Source: Streptomyces rubradiris
GTDB lineage: Bacteria > Actinomycetota > Actinomycetes > Streptomycetales > Streptomycetaceae
NCBI RefSeq assembly: GCF_016860525.1
Contig: NZ_BNEA01000015.1
Span: 1 to 64,000, forward strand
Direction of reading: 5' to 3'
DNA length: 64,000 bases
In this document: one piece after another, positions 1 through 9,408 of the stretch
How the letters are laid out: every line of letters begins with the position of its first letter
Position numbering within the stretch: the stretch's first letter is position 1
Notes under the pieces: model-generated
The model's input: the letters and a program-made list of their open reading frames with translations, nothing else
The model's database searches: none
Told to the model about the DNA's origin: nothing
Program-made: the position numbers and the translations under genes

Positions 1-1145
1 GCGATCTCCTCGGCGATGGCCTTGGCCGCCTGTCTGGCCCCGGGATCGGCCAGCAGCCCGCCGGCTGCCTCGGTGACGGCCGCGGCGGAGACGACATCGC
101 AGCGGCGCCGGTCCTCCCATCGTTGGACCCCCTCGGGCAGCAGCCGCCTGCCGGCACCGGCCGCCGCGACCGCGCCGGCGTTGAGGAACCCGTCGAATCC
201 GATGGGCAGGAACAGTTGCGGTACCCCGGAACCGGCCGCGCCGAGGGTGGTTGCGGAACCGCCGTGGTGCACCGCGAGATCGGCCAGTGACAGCAGTTCC
301 GCCTGCGGCACCCACTGCTTGAGGTGCACATGAGCGGGCAGGGCAGGGAAATCGGCCAGCGAAATGTTCGGCCCGGCCGCCACCACCACCTCGGCGTCCA
401 GGGCGGACAGCCCGTCGACGGCGGCGCGCAGGGCGGCAGCGGTGCCGAGAACGGTGCCCAGCGTCAGGTAGACCAGCGGCCGTTTCCGTCCGGCCAGGAC
501 GATCTGCGGCAGCTCACCGGATTCGTTGAAGGGCACCGGGCGCAGCAACATCCGTTCCGGACGGTCCACAAACGACGTTTCCTGCAGCGGGTCCGGATAG
601 ATGTCCAGGTACCGGTCACCGAGGAGGTACTGCCCCTCGGGCAGTTCCACACCGTTCTCGGCAGCGACCGCGCGCAGCAGCTGCATGCCGCGCCGCTGCC
701 ACCGGTCTGCCGGGTCGATCGCCTCCGCCCGGGCGTTGGCGTGGCATACGGCGGGAATGCCCGCGCGGTGTGCCGCGAGCCCGGCTCCCGGGTTACCGGC
801 CTGGTACACCACCAGGTCGGGCCGCTGTGCCCGCAGCACGGGCAGCAGGTCGGCGGCGAACCGGCGGGGCAGTATCTCGTTTAACACCCGGACCGCGGGC
901 TCGAGCCATTCCTCCGGCGGCACTTGCCCGTTCGTCCCGTCCGTCCCTGCTAAGGCGGCGGCGAAGGCATCCCGGATCGGCATCCCGGCCGGCACGGTAC
1001 AAAATCCGAGCCCTCGCAGCAGCGGGTGGAATCTCTCACCCGTGGCATACAGGACGTCATGGCCGGCCTGCCGGGCGGCTAGGGCCAGCGGCAGCAAAGG
1101 GTGGGTGTGGCCATAACCGGGATGGCTGGAGAAAAGGATCTTCAT
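1..1145 (-). CDS. GT1-type glycosyltransferase, 3' end outside the window
   Basis: Transfers an activated deoxysugar to a natural-product aglycone in the cytoplasm (family inference). The ATG at 1145 opens with SSHPGYGHTHPLLPLALAAR, the usual N-terminus of antibiotic GT-B glycosyltransferases. Near residues 320-330 the donor-binding segment reads AVHHGGSATT, followed by GVPQLFLPIGFDGF. About 381 residues are visible and no stop is reached, so the gene continues past position 1; family members run to about 390-430 aa. It is divergent from the SARP gene and sits with sugar-modifying genes, so a role in the same cluster is likely. Donor and acceptor cannot be told from sequence. Confidence 0.9.
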   Translation of the reverse strand, partial: MKILFSSHPGYGHTHPLLPLALAARQAGHDVLYATGERFHPLLRGLGFCTVPAGMPIRDAFAAALAGTDGTNGQVPPEEWLEPAVRVLNEILPRRFAADLLPVLRAQRPDLVVYQAGNPGAGLAAHRAGIPAVCHANARAEAIDPADRWQRRGMQLLRAVAAENGVELPEGQYLLGDRYLDIYPDPLQETSFVDRPERMLLRPVPFNESGELPQIVLAGRKRPLVYLTLGTVLGTAAALRAAVDGLSALDAEVVVAAGPNISLADFPALPAHVHLKQWVPQAELLSLADLAVHHGGSATTLGAAGSGVPQLFLPIGFDGFLNAGAVAAAGAGRRLLPEGVQRWEDRRRCDVVSAAAVTEAAGGLLADPGARQAAKAIAEEI

Positions 1146-1438
1146 GGCATCCGCAAAGGCATGATTCTGGACCTCGGCAACCGTTGATCTGTTTTTCCGA
1201 ACAGGTACCTGGACAGCTGAACCGGGCTGGCTCGCGGCTGAGTTCAGACTAGCCAGCGGTGTCGCGGCGCCCATCCCTCAGATTGACTGCGCGTGGCCGC
1301 CGCGCATGAGCGGCGTCCGTGCGCCGCTGTCCCGCGTGAAGAATGCCGCCCGGCGGGGCGTGAGCACCGGGCGCAGGGCGGACGACTACTCACTCAGCCA
1401 GCTGCCGGGCCCGGCGCGGCGGGTGTAGGAAAACAGTC
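1146..1438. promoter_or_regulatory. Divergent promoter region between glycosyltransferase and SARP genes
   Basis: This 293-bp non-coding gap separates two divergent genes and must hold both promoters. An inverted repeat GCTGGCT (1226-1232) / AGCCAGC (1251-1257) could be an operator. No convincing -35/-10 pair was identified, and SARP heptamer repeats were not seen with certainty. Confidence 0.4.
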
Positions 1439-2311
1439 ATGAAATTCCGAGTACTCGGTCCCTTCGAGAGTTCGATAGACGGCACGCCGAGCACACCCAG
1501 CGCGACCCGGGTGCGCTGGACGCTTGCCCTGCTGCTGCTGCGGGCCAACCAGGTGGTCGACCGGGGCTGCATCATCCAGGAACTGTGGGGGGAGAACCCC
1601 CCGCGCCGGGCGGTCACCGCGGCGCAGACGTACATCTATCACTTGCGCAAGATGTACCTGCGGTGCGCCGGCCGGCCCGGTGAGGGCGAGTTCATCGAGA
1701 CCCGCCCGCCGGGTTACCTGCTGCGGTGCGAGGAGTCGGAGATCGACGCGTTCGTCTTCGAGCGGCTCAGTGCGGAAGGTGCCGCCGCCTACGCCGCGGG
1801 CGACGCGGAGCGGGCGGCCCGCCGTCTGCGGCAGGCGCTCGCGCTGTGGCGCGGCCGGGTGCTCGCCGACATCACCGCGGGCCCGGTGCTGACCCCGCAC
1901 ATCCGGAAGCTGGAGGAGGTGCGCACCCGGACGGTCCGCACCCGGATCCTGGCCGACCTGCGGCTCGGCCGGCACCACGAACTCATCCCCGAGCTGCGGC
2001 TGGCCGCGGCCGAGCATCCCTTCGACGAGTGGTTCCACGAACAGCTGATGATCGCCCTGAGCGAGGCGGGCCGGCGCGCGGAAGCCCTGGACGCCTACCG
2101 CGAACTGCGGCGCACGCTGGACCAGAACCTGGGCATCGAACCGTCGCACACGCTCCAGCAGCTCCAGCACGATGTGCTCGTGGGCGCCGTGCGCCGCCCG
2201 GACCGGGCCAAGGAGGCCGTAGCGCACGGGGCGGCACACGGCCGCGCCGGACAGCGACACCGCAGGCGAGGGCCGGAAGGCCAGGCCAGGGCGAAGGAGG
2301 CCCAGTCATGA
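1439..2311 (+). CDS. SARP-family pathway activator (AfsR/DnrI type)
   Basis: A 290-aa Streptomyces antibiotic regulatory protein that would bind direct repeats upstream of cluster promoters and recruit RNA polymerase. Residues 1-95 form the OmpR-like winged helix (starts MKFRVLGPFE; ALLLLRANQVVDRGCIIQEL, then VTAAQTYIYHLRKMY). Residues about 100-245 are the bacterial transcriptional activation domain, with EHPFDEWFHEQLMIAL and AYRELRRTLDQNLGIEPS. It lacks the NB-ARC/TPR half of AfsR, so it is a short cluster-situated SARP. The stop overlaps the methyltransferase start as ATGA, which makes it first gene of a coupled transcript. Confidence 0.93.
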   Translation: MKFRVLGPFESSIDGTPSTPSATRVRWTLALLLLRANQVVDRGCIIQELWGENPPRRAVTAAQTYIYHLRKMYLRCAGRPGEGEFIETRPPGYLLRCEESEIDAFVFERLSAEGAAAYAAGDAERAARRLRQALALWRGRVLADITAGPVLTPHIRKLEEVRTRTVRTRILADLRLGRHHELIPELRLAAAEHPFDEWFHEQLMIALSEAGRRAEALDAYRELRRTLDQNLGIEPSHTLQQLQHDVLVGAVRRPDRAKEAVAHGAAHGRAGQRHRRRGPEGQARAKEAQS

Positions 2312-3234
2312 CCGGTCAGGTGCACCGGCGTTACGGCCCGAGCGCGCAGTGGCTGCACATCAACGAGGCGCACATCACCGAGGAGGCCGTGGCCGACCTC
2401 GCCGGGTTCAAGTCGAACGGGGTCAACTTCAAGCTGGCGCTGTGGAACCCGCAGCCCAACGGCGTGCGCTACCTCAAGGCCCTCACCTTCGCCCTGGGCA
2501 TGCAGCTCAGCCCCGCCAACAGGGAGCGGCTGCAGCGCACACGCAACCGGGAGGTCGGCGACCCCTATGCGGTGCGCTGCAACGGCGAACCGGTGTGCCT
2601 GGACTATCTGCAGGCGGTGCACGAGGTCGAGTTCATGGCGGCGAACCTGCCCCTCGACGGCGCCCGCATCATGGAGATCGGCGCCGGCTACGGCCGGACC
2701 TGTCACACCCTGCTGTCCAACCACGAGGTCGCCGGATACACGATCGTCGATCTGCCGAACACGCTCGCCCTGTCGCGCCGGTACCTGCACACCGTGCTGG
2801 AGCCGGAGCAGTTCGCGAAGATCCGTTTCGTGGGCGTCGACGAGGTGGAGGAGCAGGTGCGCGGCGCCCGCTTCGATCTGTGCCTGAACATCGACTCGTT
2901 CGCCGAGATGGACCCCGGCACCGTAGGGGACTACCTCGCGCTCATCGACGCGACCTGCGCGCACTTCTACGTCAACAACCCGGTCGGCAAGTACATCGAC
3001 AAGACGCTGGATGGCCACTCGCAGGGCGCCGCCGTGGTGGAGCTGGCGCTCAACAGCGGGCTGCTGCGCGACGTCATCGACATCCACGACAGCGAGGCGG
3101 TGCTGCAGAAGGTGCCCGCTTTCGTGTCCGCCTACCGGCCCGGCCCGCGGTGGCAGTGCGTGGCGCGGGAACGCGCGGTGTCGTGGAGTTACTACTGGCA
3201 GGCCCTGTACCGCGCCGGGGCGGTGCCGCGGTGA
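2308..3234 (+). CDS. Putative sugar O-methyltransferase (NanM-like)
   Basis: A 308-aa SAM-dependent enzyme expected to methylate a hydroxyl of the NDP-bound or attached deoxysugar. The SAM-binding loop is MEIGAGYGRTCH near residue 115, followed by the acidic strand TIVDLPNTLALSRRYL. The overall pattern matches the 'putative sugar O-methyltransferase' family that includes NanM. The ATG at 2308 overlaps the SARP stop, with GAAGGAGG about 8 bases upstream. The stop overlaps the next gene's GTG start, so three genes are translationally coupled. The methylated position is unknown. Confidence 0.82.
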   Translation: MTGQVHRRYGPSAQWLHINEAHITEEAVADLAGFKSNGVNFKLALWNPQPNGVRYLKALTFALGMQLSPANRERLQRTRNREVGDPYAVRCNGEPVCLDYLQAVHEVEFMAANLPLDGARIMEIGAGYGRTCHTLLSNHEVAGYTIVDLPNTLALSRRYLHTVLEPEQFAKIRFVGVDEVEEQVRGARFDLCLNIDSFAEMDPGTVGDYLALIDATCAHFYVNNPVGKYIDKTLDGHSQGAAVVELALNSGLLRDVIDIHDSEAVLQKVPAFVSAYRPGPRWQCVARERAVSWSYYWQALYRAGAVPR

Positions 3235-4220
3235 CGGCCGCGGGGGACGGCGGTCACCGGCCGCTGATCGTGGTGCTGGGCGGTTCGGGCTTCATCGGCG
3301 CCGCAGTCGTCGAAGCCCTCGCCCGGCGCCCGGTCCGGCTGCGCACCGTCGGCCGCCGCCCGCAGCCGGTGCCGGCCGGCGCGGTGGCCGACATCGAGAC
3401 GGTGTGCGCCGACCTCACCGGCCGCGCCGCGCTCGAAGCGGCGGTGGCCGGCGCGGACACGGTGGTCCATCTGCTGATGCACACCGCCGACTGGCGTGAG
3501 GCCGCGGGCAACCCGGCCGCCGAAGAAGTGAACGTCGGTGTGATGCGCGACCTCGTCGGCCTGCTCGGCAACACCCGCCGGCCGCCCGCCGTCCTGTTCG
3601 CGGGCTCCACCTCGCAGGCCGGCCTGCCCGAGCGGATGCCCATCGACGGCAGCGAACCCGACCGGCCCACGACCGCCTACGACCGGCACAAGCACACAGC
3701 CGAGCAGATACTCAAGGCCGCCGACGCCGCCGGGCTGGTCCGCGGCGTCTCCCTGCGGCTGCCCACCGTGTACGGGGACAGCCCGCGGGGACGGCTGACC
3801 GGCCGCGGCGTGGTCTGCACCATGGTGCGCAAGGCTTTCGCCGGCGAGGAACTCACCCTGTGGAACGACGGCACCGTCGAACGCGACCTGCTGTACGTGC
3901 ACGACGCCGCGGACGCCTTCCTCGCCGGGATCGACCACGCCCAGGTGCTCGCGGGCCGGCACTGGCTGCTGGGCACCGGCCGCGGCGTGCCCCTGGGCGA
4001 TGTCCTGCGGACGATCGCCGACCTGGTCGGCGCCCACCTGGGGCGGCCGCCGGTGCCCGTCGTGTGCCTGCCGCCGCCCGACTTCGCCACGGCCACCGAC
4101 ATGCACAGCGTCACGATCGACTCCTCAAGGTTCCGGGCGGCCACCGGCTGGCGCCCCCGGGTGCCGCTGCACCTCGCGCTGCGGCGCTGCGTCGAGGCGT
4201 TCGCCCACAGCGCCCGATAG
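3231..4220 (+). CDS. NDP-hexose 4-ketoreductase-like SDR (extended type)
   Basis: Predicted to reduce the C4 keto group of an NDP-4-keto-deoxyhexose with NAD(P)H, a late step in deoxysugar formation. The 329-aa protein has the Rossmann motif VLGGSGFIGAAVVEAL at residues 14-29. The active-site segment is YDRHKHTAEQ, which supplies the YxxxK pair, and the acceptor region is LPTVYGDSPRG. A Thr/Asn-rich substrate region (LWNDGTVERDLLYVHDAA) is as in extended SDRs. Translation starts at a GTG overlapping the methyltransferase stop (GTGA). An epimerase role cannot be excluded, but 4-ketoreductase fits the 2,3-dehydratase next to it. Confidence 0.82.
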   Translation: MTAAGDGGHRPLIVVLGGSGFIGAAVVEALARRPVRLRTVGRRPQPVPAGAVADIETVCADLTGRAALEAAVAGADTVVHLLMHTADWREAAGNPAAEEVNVGVMRDLVGLLGNTRRPPAVLFAGSTSQAGLPERMPIDGSEPDRPTTAYDRHKHTAEQILKAADAAGLVRGVSLRLPTVYGDSPRGRLTGRGVVCTMVRKAFAGEELTLWNDGTVERDLLYVHDAADAFLAGIDHAQVLAGRHWLLGTGRGVPLGDVLRTIADLVGAHLGRPPVPVVCLPPPDFATATDMHSVTIDSSRFRAATGWRPRVPLHLALRRCVEAFAHSAR

Positions 4221-4230
4221 CGCCGCCGGC

Positions 4231-5607
4231 CTACAACAGCCCCTCCAGCAGCCCCACGACCGCGAGCAGCGTACGCGCCTGCATGTTCAGGTAGTGGCCA
4301 TGCCGGGCCAGCGAATGCAGCTGGCCGGGAGTGACCCAGGCGAACCCGGGCGGCGGCTCGGCACCCGCCTCCGCCTCGGTGGCCGCCACCAGCAGGCAGC
4401 GGCTGACCGCGTTGTGGAAACGGCCGCCCTCGTCCGAGTGCAGCGCCGCGTAGCGGATCCGGTCCGCTCCCGCACGGCGCACCAGATCAAGGAACGGCGG
4501 CTGCTCCCGCTCCGGCAGATGGGCATAGTTCTGCGGGGTGCACTGCACCGTCGGCCCGAGTTCGACGGTGTCGAGGAGGCCCCCCTCCGCCCGGGCGTGG
4601 ACCAGCAGGTGCACCACCCCGGCGAAGCGGCGGACCAGGAACGCGCACAAACCCACGCCGACCGGCTCCAGCAGCGGCTGCATCCACGAGGTCACCTCAC
4701 GGTTGCCGGCGACGACGGACACCCCGCCGACCCGGAAATACCGGTTGTCGACGTGGCGGATGTGGTCCTCGGTGCGCACCCAGTCGCTCACCTCGGCCAG
4801 CGGGATACGCCGGGCCCGCACCTCGTGCCGGGCCCGCTCGTTGGTGAACCACGACAGCACATCGGTGTCCGAGCGCACCGCGCCCGCCTCCGCGGGCGCC
4901 ATCGGCGCACAGGCCAGGACACTGCGCGCGTCCATGTTCACGACATGGTCACGGCGCAGCAGGCTGCCGATCTGTCCCAGCGTGAGCCAGCAGAAGTCCT
5001 CGTCCGGCCGCACCTCGTCGAACGTCTCGATGATCATGTTGCGGTTGGACTTGCACAAAAACCAGGAACCGTGCTCCGACTGCAGCACATCGGCGACCAC
5101 CCGGCCCCTTCCCGGCCGCGTGAAGTACTCCAGGTACTTCACATCGGCGCCCCGGTGCACACCGGTGTAATTGCTGTAGGTGGCCTGCACGGTCGGCGAG
5201 AGCTGCAGCAGGCCGGGATTACCGGGCTCCATCTTGGCCTGCATCAAAAAGTGCAGGACACCGTCGAACTCCTTGGCCAGAATGCCGAGGATCCCCACCT
5301 CGGGCTGCACGATGATCGGCTGCTGCCACGCCCGGCCGTCGATCGCGACATCCAGCCCCTCCACGCTGAAGAACCGCCCGCTGCGGTGCACGACATTGCC
5401 GCTTCCCGGTTCGAACGACCAGCCGTCGATCTTCTCAAGCGGCACCCGCTCGACGGTGAAGCGGTGCGCCTGGCGGCGCCCGGCGAGCCAGGCGTCGACG
5501 TCCTGGGTCCGCATGCCCGTACCGGCCACGACGGCCCGCCGGGAACGCTCCAGCCGTGCGGGCAGCCGGGTGTCATCCCGCGCTGCCAGCTGTGTCGCGG
5601 TCGTCAT
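4231..5607 (-). CDS. NDP-hexose 2,3-dehydratase
   Basis: Catalyses C2 deoxygenation of NDP-4-keto-6-deoxyglucose, giving a 3,4-diketo-2,6-dideoxy sugar. The 458-aa protein has the duplicated architecture of the family. The first half carries SGRFFSVEGLDVAIDGRAW and LHFLMQAKMEPGNPGLLQLS with PTVQATYSNYTG; the second repeats it as NRYFRVGGVSVVAGNREV, VHLLVHARAEGG and GPTVQCTPQNYAH. Length and both halves match TylX3/UrdS-type enzymes. The gene is convergent with the 4-ketoreductase, 10 bp apart. It implies a 2-deoxysugar product; the partner 3-ketoreductase is not in the window. Confidence 0.93.
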   Translation of the reverse strand: MTTATQLAARDDTRLPARLERSRRAVVAGTGMRTQDVDAWLAGRRQAHRFTVERVPLEKIDGWSFEPGSGNVVHRSGRFFSVEGLDVAIDGRAWQQPIIVQPEVGILGILAKEFDGVLHFLMQAKMEPGNPGLLQLSPTVQATYSNYTGVHRGADVKYLEYFTRPGRGRVVADVLQSEHGSWFLCKSNRNMIIETFDEVRPDEDFCWLTLGQIGSLLRRDHVVNMDARSVLACAPMAPAEAGAVRSDTDVLSWFTNERARHEVRARRIPLAEVSDWVRTEDHIRHVDNRYFRVGGVSVVAGNREVTSWMQPLLEPVGVGLCAFLVRRFAGVVHLLVHARAEGGLLDTVELGPTVQCTPQNYAHLPEREQPPFLDLVRRAGADRIRYAALHSDEGGRFHNAVSRCLLVAATEAEAGAEPPPGFAWVTPGQLHSLARHGHYLNMQARTLLAVVGLLEGLL

Positions 5608-6026
5608 GCTCGATCCCTTCGATACGAGGTCCGCCAGCGCACCGCGCGCAGCGCGGTGACACCCGCCCTCACCTGGTCAGCCGGGCCACGGCCGGGCCGG
5701 TACGCTCGTCGCTCGCGGTGACGGCGGGCCGGGCGGGCCGGCGCCGGCCCGCCCGTAGACCGCTCCCCGCACGGCCGGGACGCCCCCGCCGGCGAGGAAC
5801 ATGGCGGTGCCCCGGCACGACCCGTCCCGGGCAACCGACACATACAGCCCGGCGGGCGAGTGATCCGCCCGCCCCGCGCCCGCGATGCGGGGTGGACGGG
5901 CGGGCGCGGCAGCATGCGCGGTGCTCTTCCTGCGGCTCGGTGTGCGGGCCGCCGACCGCCGCCGCGGCCGACGCGGCCGCCGCGGCGGCGATCGGTGCGG
6001 GCAGGACGAACCCGGAAGAACGCTGA
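5608..6026. other. Non-coding gap between two minus-strand sugar genes
   Basis: About 420 bases with no supported gene, between the 2,3-dehydratase start and the thymidylyltransferase stop. It is GC-extreme and rich in short GGC/GCC runs, for example near 5970-5995. Presumably it contains the 2,3-dehydratase promoter, but no clear motif is visible. Confidence 0.5.
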
Positions 6027-7064
6027 TCACGACGCACTGCGGTCCTCGGCCGAGGAGGTGGCAGGTGCCGTGACCCGCAGCCGGCCGTTGGATATCTCAC
6101 CGGTGACCGGTGGCCCTCCCCGCACGACGGAGCCGCCCAGGAGAATCGAGTCCCGCACGACGGCTTTGCGCACCCGGCACTGCGGCCCGAGGGCGACATA
6201 CGGGCCCAGGACGCTGTCCTCGACCACGCTGCCCGCGCCGAGGACGAGCGGCCCGCGCAGCACGGAGCGGGTCACCCGCGCACCGCTCTCCACCGTCACA
6301 TCGCCGTGCACGACACTCGCCGCGTCGACCACACCGGCGATGTTCGGAGGTAACCCGTCCAGCAGCAGCCGATTGCAGGCCAGCAGGCCCTCGACCGTGC
6401 CGGTGTCCTTCCACAGGCCGGTGAAAGGCTGCGCGGAGACGGTACCCCCCGCATCGATCAGGTACTGGATCGCGTCGGTGATCTCCAGTTCACCGCGCGG
6501 GCTGGGACTGATCCGGTCTACTGCGGCACAGATCTCCGGCGTGAAGAAGTAGACACCCATGATCGCCAGATCGCTCGGCGGGCAAGGCGACTTCTCCACC
6601 ACCGCACGGACATTGCCGTCCGCACGGAGGCCGGCCACACCGTACTGGCTCGGATCGGCGACCTTGGCAAGCAGCAGCTTCGCGGCCGGCCGGCTGGACC
6701 TGAACTCCTCGGCCGCGCCCGCCAGATCACCGACCACCACATTGTCACCCAGGTACAGGACGAAATCCTCGTTGCCGAGGAAGCCCGCGGCGATACGGAC
6801 ACAGTGCGCGAGCCCGGCCGGGGTGTCCTGCCGGATGTAGGTGAGGTCCAGGCCCAGCGCCGCCCCGTCCCCCAGCGCCGCCCGGATCTGGTCGCCGTGC
6901 TCGCCCTCCACGACGCCGACCTGCCGTATGCCCATGGCCCGGATGTTGCGCAAGCAGTGCCGCAGGACCGGCTCGTTCGCGACGGGGATCAGCTGCTTGG
7001 GCATCGAGAGCGTCAACGGGCGCAACCGGCTACCGCTCCCGCCGGCCAGCACGAGTGCCTTCAT
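6027..7064 (-). CDS. Glucose-1-phosphate thymidylyltransferase, long form
   Basis: Makes dTDP-glucose from dTTP and glucose-1-phosphate, the first step of deoxysugar biosynthesis. The 345-aa protein begins MKALVLAGGSGSRLRPLT, the nucleotidyltransferase signature, and includes LTYIRQDTPAGLAHCVRIA and FVLYLGDNVV. After the catalytic domain (about 1-235) a left-handed beta-helix-like tail with repeated VVHGDVTVESGARV and RSVLRGPLVLGAG hexapeptides follows, so it is the StrD-like long type, not RmlA. The ATG at 7064 fits the family N-terminus; an ATG at 7073 would add MQG. Cluster-borne copies usually raise dTDP-glucose supply during production. Confidence 0.92.
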   Translation of the reverse strand: MKALVLAGGSGSRLRPLTLSMPKQLIPVANEPVLRHCLRNIRAMGIRQVGVVEGEHGDQIRAALGDGAALGLDLTYIRQDTPAGLAHCVRIAAGFLGNEDFVLYLGDNVVVGDLAGAAEEFRSSRPAAKLLLAKVADPSQYGVAGLRADGNVRAVVEKSPCPPSDLAIMGVYFFTPEICAAVDRISPSPRGELEITDAIQYLIDAGGTVSAQPFTGLWKDTGTVEGLLACNRLLLDGLPPNIAGVVDAASVVHGDVTVESGARVTRSVLRGPLVLGAGSVVEDSVLGPYVALGPQCRVRKAVVRDSILLGGSVVRGGPPVTGEISNGRLRVTAPATSSAEDRSAS

Positions 7065-7650
7065 GCCCTGCATCCTGAGCCCTGCCGTTCGAGACCTGCT
7101 CAAGCGCCGCTCCCCGACCGGCCCGCACGACGGATACCAGGCCCCCCGGCTCCTCACACGCGCTCGTGACGACGCAGCCCGCCACCTCCCCCGGCACAGC
7201 ATGCAAAACACCGGCGTCAGGCGGCCGCCCACACGCCCCGCGGCACACAACCGCGAGGGCCATGCCTGAACAGCAGCGCCCACCGGTGCCCCCCTCTTGG
7301 CCGAAGAACGCAGAACCGGCCCGGACGCCCCGCGCCGACCTGCCACAGCCGAGCAGGGCAGCACACCCCCCGGTACAGCACAACGAACATCCCCCCCCCC
7401 GGCCCGCCGGCCAGGACATCCAGACACCGGCCCGACGGCGCGGGCGGCCGCCGGCTCACACACCCGCGTGCTCAACCCCTCCCCCCCGCCACGGGGCCCG
7501 GGGTGCCGGGGTGCCGGGCCGTTCCCCTCGTTACCGGTATCCGCCCGAAAACCCCGAGTGAGGGCGGTCAGTTACGGCCCTCGTCCTTGCGCCCGCTCTC
7601 AGCGAATGATGAGAATCACGGCAACGTCTTACACGTATGGGGGAATCACT
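7065..7650. promoter_or_regulatory. Long divergent intergenic region with a homopolymeric C tract
   Basis: Nearly 590 bases separate the thymidylyltransferase and oxidase genes and must include two divergent promoters. A run of at least ten C residues (7391-7400) lies inside a C-rich strand, the kind of tract prone to length change. The purine-rich stretch TATGGGGGAATCACT before 7651 is the oxidase ribosome-binding region. No gene is supported here. Confidence 0.45.
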
Positions 7651-9198
7651 GTGGCAGGCAACCTCACTCGCCGTGCTGTCCTGAGCCTGACCGCCGCATC
7701 GACGGCCGGTGCGGTGACAGGCCTCCTCGGGCCGACCGGATCCGCCGCCGGCAGCACCACCCGGCGCCGCGGCACGGCCGGCTGGAACGCACTGAGCCGT
7801 CACCTCGACGGTGATCTCATCCTGCCGTCGGACGCACGCTACGAACAGGCCCGCGAGCAGTCACTCCGCCAGTTCGACACCACCCACCCGATGGCCATCG
7901 CCTACTGCCAGAACACACAGGATGTCCAGACCGTCCTGGCGTTCGCCCAGGACAAAGGGATACACACCGTTCCCCGCAGCGGCGGACACAGTTTCGGCGG
8001 CTACTCGACGACGACCGGCATAATACTGGACGTCTCCCGGCTGAACCGGGTCACCACCGACCAAACACTCGTCACGATCGGGGCCGGCACCCAGCAAGTC
8101 GACGCGCTGGCAGCCCTCACCCCGCACGGGCTCGCCCTGGCCAGCGGCCTCTGCCCCACCGTAGGCGCCGGCGGATTCATCCAGGGCGGCGGCATCGGCC
8201 ATCAGACACGCAAATACGGCATGGCCTGCGACCGGCTCGTCTCAGCCGAAGTGGTACTGGCGGACCGGCGCGCCGTACGCGCCTCGGCCCAAGACAACCC
8301 CGATCTGTACTGGGCACTGCGCGGCAACGGCGGCGGCAACTACGGCGTCGTCACCAGCTACACACTGCAACCCATACGACGCACCACCCTGACCGGCTAC
8401 AGACTGGTCTGGTCGGCAGGCGACACGGCCACAACGATCGAAAACTGGCAGCAGTGGGTGACAAGGGCACCCAACGACCTCTCCTCGCTGCTCATAGCCG
8501 GCTCCGCAAGCCCCCCCTCACCCGACACCATGGTGAGCATCGCCGGCACCTGGTACGGCACCGTGGAAGACCTCGACCGCCATATCGACGAACTCGTCGC
8601 AGCAGTCGGCACAAACCCCCTCAACCGGACCGTCGCAGAAAGATCGCTTCAGCAAGGCATGATGCAGATCTACGGCTGCGCGACCCTCACCACCGCACAA
8701 TGCCACCGGGCCGGCACCACACCCGAATCGATGGTGCCCCGCTGGAACTACTACCGCACCCGGTCCCGGATGTTCGACTCAACGGTGCCCCCCGCCGACA
8801 TCGAGGACCTCCTGACAGTCCTGACCGACCCCACGCACATGCGAACCGGACAGACCCGCAAACTGTACTTCGAGGCCCTCGGAGGCGCCGCGAACGAACC
8901 GGCCCGCACCGACACCGCCTACGTACACCGCACCACCCAGATACTGGCCGGACTCACCGCAGAACTGCCCGACCCCGCCTACACCAGCGAAGACACAGCA
9001 GCCTGTGAAAACTGGCTCGCAGACGGCTTCGCCGTCCTCGACCGCCACTCCCTGCCCGAAAGCTACCAAAACTACATGGACCCCGCCCTGGAAGACTGGC
9101 GGACCGCCTACTACGCCGAAAACTACCCCCGCCTGGCACGCATCAAGCACGCCTACGACCCGCACGGCTTCTTCCGCTTCCCCCGCAGCATCAGCTGA
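7651..9198 (+). CDS. AknOx-like bicovalent FAD sugar oxidase
   Basis: A 515-aa VAO/BBE-type flavoenzyme that probably oxidises a terminal deoxysugar of the glycoside, as AknOx does in aclacinomycin formation. The FAD domain has VPRSGGHSFGGYS (His113) and GLCPTVGAGGFIQGGGIG (Cys168). These are the two positions that bind FAD covalently in this family. The BBE C-terminus ends with RIKHAYDPHGFFRFPRSI. The N-terminus (NLTRRAVLSLTAAS, then a small-residue stretch to about residue 34) looks like a Tat signal, so the enzyme may act outside the cell. GTG at 7651 was chosen for the GGGGGA ribosome-binding sequence. Substrate identity is inference. Confidence 0.9.
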   Translation: MAGNLTRRAVLSLTAASTAGAVTGLLGPTGSAAGSTTRRRGTAGWNALSRHLDGDLILPSDARYEQAREQSLRQFDTTHPMAIAYCQNTQDVQTVLAFAQDKGIHTVPRSGGHSFGGYSTTTGIILDVSRLNRVTTDQTLVTIGAGTQQVDALAALTPHGLALASGLCPTVGAGGFIQGGGIGHQTRKYGMACDRLVSAEVVLADRRAVRASAQDNPDLYWALRGNGGGNYGVVTSYTLQPIRRTTLTGYRLVWSAGDTATTIENWQQWVTRAPNDLSSLLIAGSASPPSPDTMVSIAGTWYGTVEDLDRHIDELVAAVGTNPLNRTVAERSLQQGMMQIYGCATLTTAQCHRAGTTPESMVPRWNYYRTRSRMFDSTVPPADIEDLLTVLTDPTHMRTGQTRKLYFEALGGAANEPARTDTAYVHRTTQILAGLTAELPDPAYTSEDTAACENWLADGFAVLDRHSLPESYQNYMDPALEDWRTAYYAENYPRLARIKHAYDPHGFFRFPRSIS

Positions 9199-9218
9199 CG
9201 AACAACCCCACCCCGACA

Positions 9219-9314
<96 letters not shown>

Positions 9315-9408
9315 ACGACCGACGCCACGACACGTGACCGGCGGCGTTGCCCGGCGGACCGCCCGGCACCGCGCAACGCACCGCCGGACCGCCCTCGGCC
9401 CCGGCCGC

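Noticed and set aside
6027..7475. N-terminal extension of the thymidylyltransferase to 7475
   Set aside because: The added 137 residues are low-complexity and unlike the family; MKALVLAGG at 7064 is the normal start.
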